Virus record (IMG/VR): IMGVR_UViG_3300007511_000030
Location: 1-53,840 of that record
Length of the DNA stretch: 53,840 bases
Source of the DNA: a virus
Direction: 5' to 3' (one strand)
The stretch's first letter is position 1. Every line of letters begins with the position of its first letter. Below, piece after piece: positions 27,299 through 33,760 of the stretch. Position numbers and translations under genes: made by a program. Under the pieces are notes generated by a model. That model was not told the origin of the DNA, searched no databases, and saw only the letters and a list, made by a program, of their open reading frames with translations.

Positions 27299-27541
27299 AT
27301 GAAACGACAAAAATTCAACGTGGCCAGATTAGTCAAAGACATGGGGGGGGCAAGCGCCGTGGCGAATCTGCTCGGCACCCCCCGGACCGCCCCGTACCGT
27401 TGGATAAGGCATCGTTATGTCTCGAGTCGAATGCTGGAAGCTCTGAAGTGGCATCACCCAGACTTAAAAATCGACGAATACTTTGAGGACTACGACAACG
27501 ATGACAACGATGACAACGAGCACAACCCAAACCTGCACTAA
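27299..27541 (+). CDS. small Cro/HTH-like regulator
   Basis: The 80-residue product starts at ATG 27299 (GGAGCG upstream). VARLVKDMGGASAVANLLGTPRTAPYRWIRHRY looks like a helix-turn-helix of the Cro or YdaS kind, in which the protein reads DNA through a helix near RTAPYRW. The C-terminus is an acidic Asp/Asn-rich tail (DNDDNDDNEHNPN) coming from a short ACGATGACA repeat that overlaps the next gene. Its place between divergent operons, next to a palindrome, suggests it regulates both. This role is inferred. Confidence 0.65.
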   Translation: MKRQKFNVARLVKDMGGASAVANLLGTPRTAPYRWIRHRYVSSRMLEALKWHHPDLKIDEYFEDYDNDDNDDNEHNPNLH

Positions 27542-29411
27542 CACACTCGACTCAGCGCTTGAATATCTTGAACGGGGATGGTCAATCATCCCCGTTCGCG
27601 TTTCTGGGCAGGGGAAGAAGATCCCTCACATCAAATGGAAGGAGTTTCAGACAAGACAAGCAACCCCGGAAGAAGTCGAATCCTGGTTTACCCAGTGGCC
27701 AGATACAGGCATCGCCCTTGTGACAGGCGCGATATCCGGTATCTATATAGTTGATTGCGACACTATCGAGGCACAACGAGAAGCTGATCGAATCGGCCTG
27801 CAAACCTTCATCAAGACCCGCACCCAACGGGGCAAGGAAGGCTGTCACCTGTACTTCGAGCATCCGGGCGACGGCAAGTTGCGGGGTAACAAGGTAGGCG
27901 TCAACGCTGACGGGGTCTCTTGGCCCAAGATAGACGGACTCGATTTCCGGGGCGACGGTGGCTATGCCCTGCTCCCCCCATCCAAGGGGTATGAGTGGGA
28001 CATTCCAGTGGGCATTAGCCCAGACGATATGGCTATCTGGACAGACCCCCAGATCACGGCCAGCGTGGTGGACATCAACACGCGGGAAGAATTCGACCTA
28101 TCCAGCCTCGATCTGTCGTCAGTTTCAGCTAGGAACCACATCCCAGAGTGGGACAAGACATATCAGTTTGTCAGGGATAAGTTCCCCACCACCCTGAAGA
28201 TCCCTTCGGGCTGCGGTAACGGTCGCAATGATCGTGTGATGAGACACATCAGCGACTCAATTATTCGGGGCTTTTGGGGCGACGAGCTGCGCGCGAAGGG
28301 CCGGTCATTCATGCGGGAGTTCTTCGAAGAGCCTCTCCCCGAACCAGAATTCCTCGCGACAGTCGCCTCGATGGAAGCCGCTGAGCGCCGTAATCACCCC
28401 GAGCGCCTAGAGAAACACGAGAAGCCTGCACAACCCTCGTCTGACATCGTGTTACTCACGGAGAACGATGCTGATCGCCTGATCGGGGAAGCCTCGAGCC
28501 GTGCCTATATCGTTGAGCCATGGCTCTGGCCCGAATCAATCACCCAAATCCACGGCTATTCCGGGTCGGGAAAGTCGATGTTCCTACAACACATCTTATA
28601 TGCCGCCGCCACTGGCCAAGACCGCTTCGGCCCCTACCTCCTTGGCAGACGGGCTCGAGTTCTATATCTCGATTTTGAAATGGGGCGAGGCACAATCGGA
28701 TCCCGGCTCAAAACACTGGAAGGAATGTATGGGCCAAGTGAGGGGTACTACCAGGTCTGGGCGCCCTTCTCAGACGAGGACATGGACTTGAAAAAACCGG
28801 GGGGTTTGAGCCGCCTGGATACGGTCATCAAAGCAGCCAACCCTGAGATTGTCGTTATTGATACCAATCGCTCTGCCTTCGTGGGCCTGGAAGAGAACAG
28901 CGCTGAGGGCTGGTCGTACGTCAACAGAGTGCTTCTCAGACTGCGGGACATGGGGCTGGCAGTTATCTCGGTACACCACAGCAACAAGCCGGGTGAGTCA
29001 GGCCTTGGTCGGGAAGCCGGATCGACCGGCCAACTTGCGATTCTCGACACCCAGATCAGGGTCGCGCAGGTCTATGAAGACGAGACAACAGCCAAGCAAA
29101 ATGCGGGGATCTGGGATGCGTCGTACAGCACGCCTGTATTCCCCGCTATGAGCCGTTCGCTGTCTGAGGACTTCGATCTACAGATGGTGATGGAACTGCG
29201 TTACAGGAAGGTACGGGAGTGGACAGAGCACCATGAGTGGGGCCAATGGGTTGGGTTTGGGGTGAACCATCAGGACGAAAGCCGGATGGTGGTGGGTAGC
29301 CGAAGCCCCCGACAGAAGGCTCAGGCGTTGGCGAGTCAGGGCACACCCTTGAAAGAGATCGCAAAGACCCTTCATAAACCGCTCAAAGCAGTTAAGGAGT
29401 GGGTCGGATGA
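27501..29411 (+). CDS. primase-polymerase / RepA-like helicase fusion
   Basis: The 636-residue product (start ATG 27501, GAGGA upstream; 27510 or TTG 27483 also possible) has an N-terminal bifunctional primase-polymerase domain. Visible signs are GIYIVDCD (acids at 85 and 87) and GCHLYF (His116), then a GGDGGYALLPPS-type loop. The C-terminal half is a RecA/RepA-like ATPase: Walker A GYSGSGKS (Lys358), RVLYLDFEMG, EIVVIDTNRSAF, and SVHHSNKPG. Together they would prime and unwind at the phage origin. It starts inside the regulator gene, so the two are coupled. No family A or B DNA polymerase was seen nearby. Confidence 0.85.
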   Translation: MTTMTTSTTQTCTNTLDSALEYLERGWSIIPVRVSGQGKKIPHIKWKEFQTRQATPEEVESWFTQWPDTGIALVTGAISGIYIVDCDTIEAQREADRIGLQTFIKTRTQRGKEGCHLYFEHPGDGKLRGNKVGVNADGVSWPKIDGLDFRGDGGYALLPPSKGYEWDIPVGISPDDMAIWTDPQITASVVDINTREEFDLSSLDLSSVSARNHIPEWDKTYQFVRDKFPTTLKIPSGCGNGRNDRVMRHISDSIIRGFWGDELRAKGRSFMREFFEEPLPEPEFLATVASMEAAERRNHPERLEKHEKPAQPSSDIVLLTENDADRLIGEASSRAYIVEPWLWPESITQIHGYSGSGKSMFLQHILYAAATGQDRFGPYLLGRRARVLYLDFEMGRGTIGSRLKTLEGMYGPSEGYYQVWAPFSDEDMDLKKPGGLSRLDTVIKAANPEIVVIDTNRSAFVGLEENSAEGWSYVNRVLLRLRDMGLAVISVHHSNKPGESGLGREAGSTGQLAILDTQIRVAQVYEDETTAKQNAGIWDASYSTPVFPAMSRSLSEDFDLQMVMELRYRKVREWTEHHEWGQWVGFGVNHQDESRMVVGSRSPRQKAQALASQGTPLKEIAKTLHKPLKAVKEWVG

Positions 29412-29614
29412 TCCGGGCGTCAGCAGACTTCTCGAGGGGCGCGCGTTTTGGTCAACTTACGATCTTGAGAAGAAGCCCTGCTCCGAAGTCTGTTGGGGCA
29501 AGACTCGGAAGAAAATACTGGCTCTGCGCTTGCGACTGCGGGAGATCTACAATCGTGCGTACAGATCAACTTACCAGTGGCAAAAAACAATCGTGTGGTT
29601 GTACGAAATCCTGA
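29408..29614 (+). CDS. small zinc-finger protein (AP2/HNH N-terminal-type)
   Basis: The 68-residue product starts at an ATGA overlap with the primase gene. It has FGQLTILRR, then YWLCACDCGRS and SCGC: four cysteines with spacing of the short zinc-binding module seen at the N-terminus of AP2/HNH-type phage endonucleases. No HNH or AP2 domain follows, so it is an orphan module or the remnant of a homing enzyme. It may bind DNA or act with the primase. Confidence 0.7.
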   Translation: MIRASADFSRGARFGQLTILRRSPAPKSVGARLGRKYWLCACDCGRSTIVRTDQLTSGKKQSCGCTKS

Positions 29615-29708
29615 GTGTTCCGTACGAAGCATTCACCCCCGCTACCCACCAGTGACCAGACCTTCTATCCGACGTATTTAACGTGAATTTCAGGCAGCGG
29701 GGGTAAAT

Positions 29709-29894
29709 CTATTCGGCTGGCGCCTGTTCCTGAGTCTGGTTGCTTGAGCCACCAGTGGCATCAGCATCGCTCGATGCGCCACCACTGGTCGATCCCACTT
29801 CTACGCAACCGACAAGAAATACGTGGGCCAGAACGATTGCCACGGCCCCGGTCATGTAGGTAATTGTCCAGAATTTCTTTGCTAGTTCAGTCAT
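29709..29894 (-). CDS. tiny lipoprotein-like protein B
   Basis: The 61-residue product has a hydrophobic helix (TGAVAIVLAHVFLVGC) ending in a lipobox-like FLVGC, followed by a Ser/Gly/Thr- and Gln-rich, acidic tail without further membrane segments. AAGGAG lies 10 bases before the ATG. It is encoded right after another small lipoprotein gene, with an eight-base overlap. The pair could be envelope or lysis proteins (spanin-like). The role is inferred from topology only. Confidence 0.6.
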   Translation of the reverse strand: MTELAKKFWTITYMTGAVAIVLAHVFLVGCVEVGSTSGGASSDADATGGSSNQTQEQAPAE

Positions 29895-30063
29895 TGGTTG
29901 AACTCTCCTTGTGCGTCAAATGAAACCCAGTGTGGACAGTGTGATCCCCGACAGTTGCCGACAACCTGGCTGCGCACCCCGATAGTAGAAACACCGCTGC
30001 CAAAGTAATGTAAAAAACAACGATGAACTCCCAGCTAAAAATCTTCGAAATCATCTTAATCAT
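29887..30063 (-). CDS. tiny lipoprotein-like protein A
   Basis: The 58-residue product starts at ATG 30063 directly after GAGGGAGCAA, a strong ribosome site. The longer frame (to 30198 or 30204) lacks one, although it is open. A hydrophobic stretch (IVVFYITLAAVFLLSGC) ends in a lipobox, so Cys30 could be lipidated and the 28-residue tail would be periplasmic. Translation starts next to a 13-bp stem (30072-30183) that could mask the start. An outer-membrane spanin or a superinfection-exclusion lipoprotein are both possible. Confidence 0.6.
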   Translation of the reverse strand: MIKMISKIFSWEFIVVFYITLAAVFLLSGCAARLSATVGDHTVHTGFHLTHKESSTND

Positions 30064-30071
30064 TTGCTCCC

Positions 30072-30183
30072 TCAAAAAGCCGTTGAACATCTGCTTATCC
30101 GCTAGTGTTTGATCATTTCCGGCGTCCGCTAGGGAGCCGGAAATCATTGCTCTGGTGTCCTGCGCTCCTGAACGGCTTTTTGA
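30072..30183 (-). ncRNA. structured leader of the lipoprotein pair (nested hairpins)
   Basis: A perfect 13-bp outer stem joins 30072-30084 with 30171-30183. An inner perfect 9-bp hairpin joins 30115-30123 with 30136-30144. The 3' arm of the outer stem (leftward) ends where the ribosome site of the lipoprotein A gene starts. The element lies within a longer open frame, so it could be a regulatory leader or a coding segment. No known RNA class is recognised. Confidence 0.5.
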
Positions 30184-30241
30184 TTTTGCCTGACTCATTG
30201 CCACGAGTCAACCTTTGGGTGTACTTGGGGTGCTTGTTGGG

Positions 30242-30247
30242 TATAAT
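30242..30247 (+). promoter_or_regulatory. probable -10 box for the small + strand operon
   Basis: A perfect TATAAT lies nine bases before the ATG of the zinc-ribbon gene at 30256, at the divergence from the lipoprotein genes. No good -35 is seen at 17 bases. The short leader would leave a nearly leaderless mRNA. Activator-dependent or extended -10 use is possible. Confidence 0.4.
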
Positions 30248-30255
30248 TTGCGTCC

Positions 30256-30558
30256 ATGCCAAAGAAAATCCGCATCTCAGATGCAGATATGAGCTGGCTG
30301 CGAAACAACCACAACAACCACACCTACCCTGAACTGGCCAAACGCATCGGCGTTTGCACTGATACCCTAAAACGAATATTGGTCCGAGAAGGACTGCAAG
30401 ATTTCGCAGGCGCCAAGTATCAGTCAAGCAGATCGAAGAAGTCCGTCAACCACTGGCGACGCCCCTGCCTTCGCTGCAAGAACACCAACCCCCGGCCAAG
30501 GATGCAGTTCCTCTGCGACCCCTGCAAAGCCCGTGGAGATTACGATCCATGGGTGTGA
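30256..30558 (+). CDS. HTH plus zinc-ribbon DNA-binding protein
   Basis: The 100-residue product starts MPKKIRISDADMSWL and continues with TYPELAKRIGVCTDTLKRIL, a helix-turn-helix of the kind found in small phage and conjugative-element regulators. The C-terminal part has CLRC and CDPC, a zinc ribbon. It follows a TATAAT and overlaps the nuclease-like gene by 10 bases. It may regulate the local operon or bind DNA during replication or packaging. Family membership is a pattern match only. Confidence 0.7.
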   Translation: MPKKIRISDADMSWLRNNHNNHTYPELAKRIGVCTDTLKRILVREGLQDFAGAKYQSSRSKKSVNHWRRPCLRCKNTNPRPRMQFLCDPCKARGDYDPWV

Positions 30559-31097
30559 GCGGAAGAGGCGCCAAAGCCAAGGGCGATAAGTTCGAGCGCG
30601 AACTGGCCGCCTACATCAACGAGGCAGTCGGCACCGACGCCAAGCGCGCACCCCTCTCTGGCGGCGGGTCTGTCTTTGCCTCCGGCGGCGCGGACCTCCT
30701 TGGCGTACCAGATCTATTTATCGAGGCCAAACGGGTCGAGCGCCTCAACTTCCTAGACGCCATGCGCCAAGCTGAGCGTAATAAACTGGCCACCAACTGC
30801 CCCGACATAGCGATTGTCGTTAATCGACGTAATCGCCAAACCACTGGCGAGTCATTGTGCGTGCTCAGATTGGACGACCTGCTCCTGCTATACCGCTACT
30901 ATCTTTCCAGGGACGCAACAACACAACAGGAGAACTTAGATGCGGTCACTGAAACTGGCAGACACGGGCGACAAAGTAGTGGGTCGAATTTTGAACCAAA
31001 AAGAACAGGCCGCTGGGTCAGCGATGTCAGTGATCGAGGAACTGAGGGAACAGGTAAAGAAGGGGGAGGTGGTGGGACTGGCGGTGGTGGCAATTAA
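30549..31097 (+). CDS. Holliday-junction-resolvase-like PD-(D/E)XK nuclease
   Basis: The N-terminal 120 residues look like a small PD-(D/E)XK resolvase: GDKFERELAAYINE (Glu17), GVPDLFIEAKR (Asp55, Glu59, Lys61). Residues 126-182 are low in complexity and Gly/Thr-rich (GGGGGTGGGG) and overlap the next gene over 158 bases in another frame; that tail is likely nonessential. It would resolve branched recombination or replication intermediates, next to the recombination functions. The ATG overlaps the previous gene. Confidence 0.75.
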   Translation: MGVSGRGAKAKGDKFERELAAYINEAVGTDAKRAPLSGGGSVFASGGADLLGVPDLFIEAKRVERLNFLDAMRQAERNKLATNCPDIAIVVNRRNRQTTGESLCVLRLDDLLLLYRYYLSRDATTQQENLDAVTETGRHGRQSSGSNFEPKRTGRWVSDVSDRGTEGTGKEGGGGGTGGGGN

Positions 31098-31215
31098 CTC
31101 AGACGGAACAACCAGCTCGTGCTGGTCGTCAGCCTGCGCTGAGGAGAGCTACAAGACCATCGCTGCGTTCGACTTCTTAAAGATGCGATTCATGGAAACC
31201 ATGTTCGAGTTTTGA
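30940..31215 (+). CDS. small phage protein overlapping the resolvase tail
   Basis: The 91-residue product starts at an ATG with AGGAGAAC before it (spacing 4-6). It has VIEELREQVKKGEVVGLAVV, DGTTSSCWSSACAEESYK and FDFLKMRFMETMF, which I recall from small phage proteins of unknown function. A real ribosome site and a better composition suggest it is the functional reading of the shared 158 bases. It is followed without a gap by the next gene. Confidence 0.7.
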   Translation: MRSLKLADTGDKVVGRILNQKEQAAGSAMSVIEELREQVKKGEVVGLAVVAINSDGTTSSCWSSACAEESYKTIAAFDFLKMRFMETMFEF

Positions 31216-31569
31216 ATGCCCGACTGCGAAATACAACACGAACTCGTCTGCGTGGAATGGATCGACGCAGAACAAGTCAGCGGTTGGCATGACTTCGACT
31301 CAGACGAACCAGTATGGATCATGAACACCTATGGAATTCTCATTGGAAAGACTGAGGACTGGATTATCCTGGCCGACACCCACCTCCCGCCAGACACTTG
31401 GGGCGGGATTAACAAGATCCCAGTTGGCACGGTTGAACGAGTTACGAAGATTCGAAGCAATGTCAGATGTGGCTGCCACAAGACGGTGGCACGCAATCAA
31501 AACACTGGCTCATCAGATGAGTCACCCCCCAATTTTTCCTTAGATATCCAACCCTCAGACGGGGAATAA
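31216..31569 (+). CDS. small protein, unknown function
   Basis: The 117-residue product starts one base after the previous stop (TGAATG), so translation is coupled. Residues 1-85 are acidic and Trp-rich with a beta pattern (VCVEWIDAEQVSGW, TEDWIILADTH, INKIPVGTVERV), and the C-terminal 30 are polar and probably disordered. Similar phage proteins are known only as conserved hypotheticals. No catalytic motif is seen. Confidence 0.65.
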   Translation: MPDCEIQHELVCVEWIDAEQVSGWHDFDSDEPVWIMNTYGILIGKTEDWIILADTHLPPDTWGGINKIPVGTVERVTKIRSNVRCGCHKTVARNQNTGSSDESPPNFSLDIQPSDGE

Positions 31570-31573
31570 CACC

Positions 31574-31702
31574 ATGCCAGTCAAGAAAACCAACGGCGGA
31601 TACAAGTGGGGAAGCAAGGGCAAGACGTACCCATCTAAGGCGCAGGCACAGAAACAGGCCCGAGCAGCATACGCCAGCGGGTACAAGAAAAAGAAGAAGT
31701 GA
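31574..31702 (+). CDS. 42-residue basic micro-protein
   Basis: The gene is too short for usual gene finders, but the frame MPVKKTNGGYKWGSKGK and the end AAYASGYKKKKK match a small protein I recall as recurrent in phage genomes. It begins four bases after the previous stop. It is strongly basic (about a third Lys), so nucleic acid binding is likely. It is followed by a G/C hairpin at 31709-31725. Confidence 0.7.
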   Translation: MPVKKTNGGYKWGSKGKTYPSKAQAQKQARAAYASGYKKKKK

Positions 31703-31708
31703 GTCTTC

Positions 31709-31725
31709 GCCCCCCTGGCGGGGGC
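31709..31725 (+). terminator. G/C hairpin after the micro-protein gene
   Basis: GCCCCC and GGGGGC pair around a five-base loop, six bases after the stop. No T-tract follows; instead a GGGACGA motif begins at 31732. It may be a weak terminator or part of a processing site. Confidence 0.4.
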
Positions 31726-31731
31726 TCAGAC

Positions 31732-31743
31732 GGGACGAAAAAC
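31732..31743 (+). promoter_or_regulatory. GGGACGA motif, copy 4
   Basis: GGGACGAAAAAC precedes ACTTTACATAAGGAG and the ATG at 31770. The block GGGACGAAAA..CTTT..CAT.AAGG also occurs in the major capsid leader (1851-1876). This is the only copy located in the early-side genes, which suggests that the 31.8-33.2 kb genes are expressed together with the late genes. Confidence 0.45.
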
Positions 31744-31769
31744 TTTACATAAGGAGTAAGAATAGAAAC

Positions 31770-32270
31770 ATGGCTGGATACGGAAACAAACCAGACGACG
31801 GACGCACCCCTCCGGGCACACTTGGTATCGGGTGGGGCGAAGCGTTGCAAGAACTCTATGGCGGGGGCAAGGAAATGCTCCAAACCATTGGCAAAAAAGT
31901 TCAGTCTATATACCAAGTAGATCAGGGAGGGGTGAATCTCGCATCTGAAATTAAACTTCCAGTTATGAGGAGGGTTAAAGAGGGGTGGAGTAAAACCGTC
32001 TTTGGCGGTGGCGCACCACTCGAAGACGAGCGCAATCTCCGTCAAGCCATGATGCAGTATGCCCCAGGGAGGCACGGAAGTTTCCCGATCCCGGCGAATG
32101 AAAGATACCCCCACTCTTTTCGACCGCCTGTGATGCCCTTCGAATATCCGACTAGCACAACTGCTCCACTCGAAGACGAGCGCAATATCCGTGACGACAT
32201 TGCTCATTTCGCCACTGGCCGACATGGAAGTTTCCCCACCGGCCTTCCTTGGAGCACAAAGAAATATTAG
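31770..32270 (+). CDS. protein with two PLEDERN/GRHGSFP repeats, unknown function
   Basis: The 166-residue product has an AAGGAG ribosome site and a leader with copy 4 of the GGGACGA motif. Residues 81-106 and 131-156 are a duplicated segment (APLEDERNLR ... APGRHGSFP and APLEDERNIR ... ATGRHGSFP). The N-terminal part is Gly-rich with one amphipathic helix. The late-type leader suggests a virion or late role, for example a minor internal or processed peptide. No family is recognised. Confidence 0.65.
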   Translation: MAGYGNKPDDGRTPPGTLGIGWGEALQELYGGGKEMLQTIGKKVQSIYQVDQGGVNLASEIKLPVMRRVKEGWSKTVFGGGAPLEDERNLRQAMMQYAPGRHGSFPIPANERYPHSFRPPVMPFEYPTSTTAPLEDERNIRDDIAHFATGRHGSFPTGLPWSTKKY

Positions 32271-32300
32271 GGGCTATTACCCCCTAATTGGGAGACTCAG

Positions 32301-32576
32301 ATGAGAGATCCCTATTTTCCATACGACACCTTACCCGGTGTCATCTCAGACAAAGTGGAGACTTATATCAAGATGTCCCGAGCGCGGCAGAAACCACAAC
32401 AAATGTCTTCAACTGAACTACAACAAAAACTCTCAAGCGCGAAAACCAAATCAGACGCGATTGATGCCTTTGCTATTTGGGCCTCCCAACACGGAGCCTT
32501 CTCAGACATTGACCGCAAACTTTGGGACAAACTCGAGAGTTGGCGGTGCTCCCGCACAAAACAGTCGGCGAGTTAG
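32301..32576 (+). CDS. small helical protein, unknown function
   Basis: The 91-residue product follows 30 bases after the repeat protein and starts MRDPYFPYDTLPG. The rest is helical and Lys/Gln/Ser-rich (MSSTELQQKLSSAKTKSDA). The start is preceded by GGGAGACTCAG. It overlaps the next nuclease-like gene by 31 bases. No motif points to a function. Confidence 0.6.
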   Translation: MRDPYFPYDTLPGVISDKVETYIKMSRARQKPQQMSSTELQQKLSSAKTKSDAIDAFAIWASQHGAFSDIDRKLWDKLESWRCSRTKQSAS

Positions 32577-32959
32577 GCGAACTCCGCTTCTGCGCCAACG
32601 CCCTCGAGCGAGGAATTGTCGTTAATTTTCCATTCGGCGATAACTGCACTTACGATTGCGTCACCGAACACGACGGGTTCCTCAGACGCGTCCAGATCAA
32701 GTCCAGTTCCACGATTGATAACAGTCGTAGGAAGTACGGCGAATACTACGGGTTCCAGATCTCCCACGGGAAGAAGGTTCCGTATGCACTAGACGACTTC
32801 GACTGCCTGGTCGCGTACATCATCCCCCGAGACATCGTATTCATCTTCCCGTCTGAACCTCTATTGTCAGACGTGAAATCAAAATTAACAGTCAACTTAC
32901 ACGAGGACAGCAAATGGGCGCAGTACAGGGACGCGTGGCAGTATCTGATGCGGGAATAG
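32546..32959 (+). CDS. PD-(D/E)XK endonuclease-like protein
   Basis: The 137-residue product begins at GTG 32546 with GAGAG six bases upstream (a TTG at 32522 is the alternative). TVGELGELRFCANALERG, then YDCVTEHDGFLRRVQIKSSS, fits the small PD-(D/E)XK group with an E-D-QxK active site, such as group I intron-type or PDDEXK_9-like endonucleases. The catalytic Lys is in QIKSS. It could resolve or cut DNA during replication or packaging, or act as a free-standing homing nuclease. Confidence 0.65.
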   Translation: MLPHKTVGELGELRFCANALERGIVVNFPFGDNCTYDCVTEHDGFLRRVQIKSSSTIDNSRRKYGEYYGFQISHGKKVPYALDDFDCLVAYIIPRDIVFIFPSEPLLSDVKSKLTVNLHEDSKWAQYRDAWQYLMRE

Positions 32960-33243
32960 GTTGCGATTGTCAGGGCGCTTGTTGCAAGCGCATCAACCTA
33001 GAGACGCGCGAGGTCGAGCAATGCTCGCACCTCACGGAAGAGAACTTATGTGATATCTACGAAGAGCGACCGATCGCTTGTCGGATCGCCGAATACAACT
33101 CGCCTGTGATGACTGCCCTGCATTGCCGACTGTGCAGGGCATCCATCGCAACTGGCACACCAGTGCCAGAATTATTGGAGAGACTTCAGTCTTGTACGAT
33201 AGATAAGGTTACACCCTCGGGATCGCAGTCAACGGGAACATAA
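32914..33243 (+). CDS. YkgJ-like cysteine-cluster protein
   Basis: The 109-residue product has CDCQGACCKRIN, then CSHLTEENLCDIYEERPIACR, and a C-terminal CRLC: the cysteine pattern (CxCxxxCC with downstream C and C) of the YkgJ/UPF0153 Fe-S or zinc proteins. The ATG at 32914 has GAGGACAGC before it and overlaps the nuclease gene by 46 bases. Its function in phage is unknown. The 3' end overlaps the convergent gene at 33186. Confidence 0.7.
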   Translation: MGAVQGRVAVSDAGIGCDCQGACCKRINLETREVEQCSHLTEENLCDIYEERPIACRIAEYNSPVMTALHCRLCRASIATGTPVPELLERLQSCTIDKVTPSGSQSTGT

Positions 33244-33464
33244 TTTCCGCAAAATCTGCTGTTCCGGCATGGCTGTGATCTCTCCCCAACAATAGCCTGC
33301 CGTGTATCAATCATTGCGTCCATTAGATCTTCGATCGCATCGCCGACTTGTGTGCTCATACGGTCACGCGCTTCAGCCAACTGGCCGATTGTTGTTTCCA
33401 ACACTTCGATTGCGCTGACCATATCTGCTTCTTTCTTCTCGGCTTGTGTCATTGTCTGTGCCAT
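33186..33464 (-). CDS. small helical protein downstream of attP, unknown function
   Basis: The 92-residue product has a helical, Ala/Asp/Glu-rich N-terminal 60 residues (VSAIEVLETTIGQLAEARDR, QVGDAIEDLMDAM) and two cysteines near the C-terminus (CRNSRFCGNYVPVDC). AGAAGGAAAACAAT precedes the ATG. It lies alone on the - strand on the far side of the attachment core from the integrase, and overlaps the YkgJ-like gene by 58 bases tail to tail. It may be transcribed from the integrase operon or from the host after integration. Confidence 0.65.
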   Translation of the reverse strand: MAQTMTQAEKKEADMVSAIEVLETTIGQLAEARDRMSTQVGDAIEDLMDAMIDTRQAIVGERSQPCRNSRFCGNYVPVDCDPEGVTLSIVQD

Positions 33465-33669
33465 ATTGTTTTCCTTCTTCTTAGATCCTCTTTGTGTCTC
33501 TCCTTATAGATCAACACATTAAGCATCGGCTCACTTGTGACCAAAGTCAAAAATTTAAGCATAAGCCTTCGCACCAAGATAACGCCCGAAGGTGTAAAAA
33601 CGATTATGAAAAGAAGGAGTTGCGCACCAAACTTGCACCCAATTAACAACCAAAGGTGTCCCTTAGAAT

Positions 33670-33710
33670 CCTTAGCAGGGGAGCGCCTTCAGCCGCTCGG
33701 CCACCTCTCC
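33670..33710 (-). other. attP: attP core: 5' half of tRNA-Ser(GCU)
   Basis: On the - strand the 41 bases read as a tRNA-Ser start: acceptor GGAGAGG, TG, D arm GCC...GGC, anticodon stem CTCCC, loop CTGCTAA with anticodon GCT, then GG. After this the sequence departs (ATTCTAAGG) and no T arm or 3' acceptor follows, so it is not an intact tRNA. It lies 50 bases from the integrase stop. Integration would join phage sequence to the host tRNA within the anticodon arm. A second CTAAGGGA nearby may be an arm of the core. Confidence 0.8.
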
Positions 33711-33721
33711 GTTCTTTTTCT

Positions 33722-33742
33722 AATCAATTACTTAAATTGATT
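33722..33742. terminator. A/T palindrome between integrase and attP core
   Basis: AATCAATT and AATTGATT are inverted around five bases, 12 bases from the tRNA-like core and 19 from the integrase stop. It may be a weak terminator or an integrase arm-type site. After integration it would lie just upstream of the reconstituted tRNA. Confidence 0.4.
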
Positions 33743-33760
33743 TTAGTCGCCCGTACAAAA

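Noticed and set aside
33650-33710. complete tRNA-Ser gene
   Set aside because: Only the acceptor 5' strand, D arm and anticodon 5' side match. The anticodon 3' strand, T arm and acceptor 3' end are missing.
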